This document shows positions 4,860 to 6,573 of a DNA stretch of 6,573 bases, one piece after another (position 1 is the stretch's first letter; each line of letters opens with the position of its first letter). The translations under genes and the position numbers were made by a program. The notes under the pieces were generated by a model. That model was not told the DNA's origin. It made no database searches and worked only from the letters and a program-made list of their open reading frames with translations. This DNA comes from Pseudomonadota bacterium (GTDB taxonomy: Bacteria > Pseudomonadota > Alphaproteobacteria > Rhizobiales > Rhizobiaceae): positions 1 through 6,573 of the forward strand of contig JAFAGL010000225.1 in assembly GCA_023422735.1 (NCBI GenBank). The letters run 5' to 3'.

Positions 4860-5825
4860 ATGAGCCAGCAGCCTCGCCAGCTTTACCCTGAAATTGAACC
4901 CTACGCCTCCGGTCATCTGGATGTCGGCACCGGCCATCAGGTCTATTGGGAACGTTCCGGCACGCCGGGCGCCAAACCCGCCGTCTTCCTGCATGGCGGG
5001 CCGGGCGGCGGATGCTCGCCTGCCCATCGTCGCCTGTTCGATCCCGCACTCTATGACGTTCTGCTGTTCGACCAGCGCGGTTGCGGCCGGTCCACGCCTC
5101 ATGCGTCGCTGGAAGCGAATACGACCTGGGATCTGGTTGCTGACATCGAGCGTTTGCGCGAGTTGGCGGGCGTCGACAAATGGCTTGTGTTCGGTGGCTC
5201 CTGGGGGTCCACGCTGGCGCTCGCCTATGCCGAAACCCACCCGGAGCGCGTGAGCGAGCTGGTCGTTCGCGGCATCTATACGCTCACAAAGGCCGAACTC
5301 GCCTGGTACTACCAATATGGCGTGTCCGAGATGTTCCCGGACAAATGGGAGCGTTTCCGCGCGCCCATTCCCGAAGCCGAGCACGGCGACCTGATGCAGG
5401 CTTACCGCAAGCGTCTCACCACCGGCGACCGCGCCAGCCAGATCGAAGCAGCCAAGGCATGGAGCCTGTGGGAGGGCGAGACCATCACGCTCTTGCCGGA
5501 CGCCCAATACAGTGCCGATTTCGGCGATGGCGAATTTGCGCTGGCCTTCGCGCGCATTGAAAATCACTTCTTCGTCCATGCCGGCTGGCTGGAAGAAGGG
5601 CAGTTGATCCGCGATGCGGGCAAGCTTGCGAATATTCCCGGCATCATCATTCACGGCCGCTACGACATGCCTTGTCCGCTGCGTTATGCATGGGACCTGC
5701 ATAAGGCATGGCCGGGCTCCGAGCTCCGGATCATTGAAGGCGCCGGTCACGCCTATTCCGAACCGGGCATTCTGAAGGAGCTGATCGACGCGACCGACCG
5801 CTTCGCAGGCAAGTCCGTGTCATGA
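4860..5825 (+). CDS. pip: Proline iminopeptidase (S33 alpha/beta hydrolase)
   Basis: This enzyme releases N-terminal proline from peptides in the cytoplasm. The 321-residue protein has the usual family length and all its signatures: the oxyanion-hole motif HGGPGGG (45-51), DQRGCGRSTPH (71-81), nucleophile elbow GGSWGS with S114, the acid D269 in HGRYDMPCP, and the catalytic H297 in EGAGHAYSEPG. NTTWDLVADIERLRE (87-101) is also characteristic. A cap domain rich in Trp and acidic residues occupies roughly 140-240; ARIENHFFVH (231-240) in this segment fits the proline-specific subgroup rather than a generic hydrolase. The ATG is 12 nt after the GFA stop, with only a modest GGA eight bases upstream, so coupling to upstream translation may help. 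The stop overlaps the cimA start in ATGA. The likely role is peptide turnover and proline recycling. Confidence 0.95.
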   Translation: MSQQPRQLYPEIEPYASGHLDVGTGHQVYWERSGTPGAKPAVFLHGGPGGGCSPAHRRLFDPALYDVLLFDQRGCGRSTPHASLEANTTWDLVADIERLRELAGVDKWLVFGGSWGSTLALAYAETHPERVSELVVRGIYTLTKAELAWYYQYGVSEMFPDKWERFRAPIPEAEHGDLMQAYRKRLTTGDRASQIEAAKAWSLWEGETITLLPDAQYSADFGDGEFALAFARIENHFFVHAGWLEEGQLIRDAGKLANIPGIIIHGRYDMPCPLRYAWDLHKAWPGSELRIIEGAGHAYSEPGILKELIDATDRFAGKSVS

Positions 5826-6573
5826 GCCGGGAGCGTTTATATCTTTTCGACACAACCTTGAGAGATGGCCAGCAAACACCGGGCATCGACTTCTCGGTGG
5901 AAGATAAGGTTGCCATTGCCAGCATGCTGGATGGTTTCGGCATTGATTATGTCGAGGGCGGTTATCCCGGCGCGAATCCGACCGATACGGCTTTCTTTTC
6001 AAGCAAGCGAACGACCCTCTCCAAATTCGTCGCCTTCGGGATGACAAAGCGCGTTGGCGTGTCAGCTTCCAATGATCCCGGGCTTGGCCTGCTTTTGCAG
6101 GCCAGTTCCGATGTTATCTGCTTTGTGGCCAAGAGCTGGGATTATCATGTCCGCGTCGCGCTTGGTTGCAGCAACGAAGAAAATCTCGACGCCATCAAAG
6201 CTTCGGTGGAAGCGGCTCGCGCTGCCGGCAAGGAAGCGATGGTTGATTGCGAGCACTTCTTCGATGGCTTCAAGGCAAACCCGGATTATGCGGTCGCTTG
6301 TGCGAAGACTGCCTATGCCGCGGGCGCGCGTTGGGTTGTTCTTTGCGATACGAATGGCGGAACACAGCCATTTGAGGTGCGCGAGATTGTCTGCCGGTTG
6401 ATTGCGGCTGGCGTACCGGGTGATCATCTCGGCATCCATGCGCATGACGATACCGGCCAGGCTGTCGCCAATTCACTGGCAGCCATAGATGCTGGCGTCC
6501 GTCAGATTCAGGGCACGCTGAATGGCATTGGCGAGCGGTGCGGCAATGCGAACCTGATCACCCTGATCCCGAC
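5822..6573 (+). CDS. cimA: Citramalate synthase, N-terminal half
   Basis: CimA condenses pyruvate with acetyl-CoA to (R)-citramalate, the first step of a threonine-independent route to 2-oxobutanoate and isoleucine. The window holds 250 codons plus 2 nt; full-length family members (TIGR00977 type) are roughly twice this, so the rest of the TIM barrel and the C-terminal regulatory domain lie outside. Visible features of the DRE-TIM metallolyase fold are FDTTLRDGQQTPG (9-21) with metal ligand D10 and catalytic R14, YVEGGYPGANPTD (43-55), CDTNGGT (175-181), HAHDD (206-210) with metal ligands H206 and H208, and NGIGERCGNA (234-243). GGYPGANPTD and the FSVEDK segment point to the CimA type rather than to 2-isopropylmalate synthase LeuA; homocitrate synthase is also less likely. 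The start overlaps the pip stop by 4 nt and has little Shine-Dalgarno, so it is probably translated by coupling. Confidence 0.93.
   Translation, partial: MSRERLYLFDTTLRDGQQTPGIDFSVEDKVAIASMLDGFGIDYVEGGYPGANPTDTAFFSSKRTTLSKFVAFGMTKRVGVSASNDPGLGLLLQASSDVICFVAKSWDYHVRVALGCSNEENLDAIKASVEAARAAGKEAMVDCEHFFDGFKANPDYAVACAKTAYAAGARWVVLCDTNGGTQPFEVREIVCRLIAAGVPGDHLGIHAHDDTGQAVANSLAAIDAGVRQIQGTLNGIGERCGNANLITLIP

Noticed and set aside
4338..5750. Long minus-strand open frame of 470 codons antisense to the GFA and pip genes
   Set aside because: It mirrors two genes with complete catalytic motifs on the plus strand, has no recognisable domain, and such long antisense frames are common in GC-rich coding DNA.

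Overview
The window reads as ordinary chromosomal DNA of an alphaproteobacterium. It is most likely a member of the Hyphomicrobiales close to Brucella, Ochrobactrum or Pseudochrobactrum. This rests on the style of the CysRS and CimA proteins, a TIGR02301/DUF2385 exported protein next to a Nudix hydrolase, and a perfect CtrA-type TTAA-N7-TTAA motif. The genus call comes from recalled protein similarity, not a search, and is tentative. I see no insertion sequence, phage gene, CRISPR array, tRNA or rRNA.

Left part (1-1607), all on the minus strand. Reading in the direction of transcription, a Nudix hydrolase (1173-1607) is followed 5 nt later by a small exported TIGR02301-family protein (784-1167). 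After a 131-bp intergenic region comes an 89-residue conserved-type hypothetical protein (383-652), then an exported protein (1-328) that runs off the window. The 131-bp gap holds an inverted repeat containing TTAA-N7-TTAA, plus a TTAACCAT octamer. Both look like sites for the cell-cycle regulator CtrA and could drive the 383-652 gene and the one after it.

Middle (1608-2985). A 67-bp divergent intergenic region separates the Nudix gene from an SRAP-domain (YedK/HMCES-type) protein on the plus strand (1675-2433). These two products plausibly serve nucleotide-pool and DNA-lesion housekeeping. A 57-residue minus-strand protein (2439-2612) ends 5 nt from the SRAP stop codon, tail to tail. It is followed by about 370 bp with no convincing gene, which forms the upstream region of cysS. 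A short reading frame ending in a Cys-x-x-Cys peptide and an adjoining hairpin lie there.

Right part (2986-6573), all on the plus strand and tightly packed: cysS (cysteinyl-tRNA synthetase), a GFA/CENP-V-fold zinc protein, pip (proline iminopeptidase) and cimA (citramalate synthase, cut by the window end). Two of the three junctions are 4-nt ATGA stop/start overlaps and the third gap is 12 nt, so this is almost certainly one translationally coupled operon. It joins cysteine tRNA charging, a thiol- or metal-related small protein, peptide trimming and branched-chain 2-oxoacid synthesis.

I found no strong case for a previously undescribed system. The most useful leads are the CtrA-like site, the unrecognised 57-residue gene, the possible cysS leader peptide and the unusual residues in the Nudix box and CysRS.
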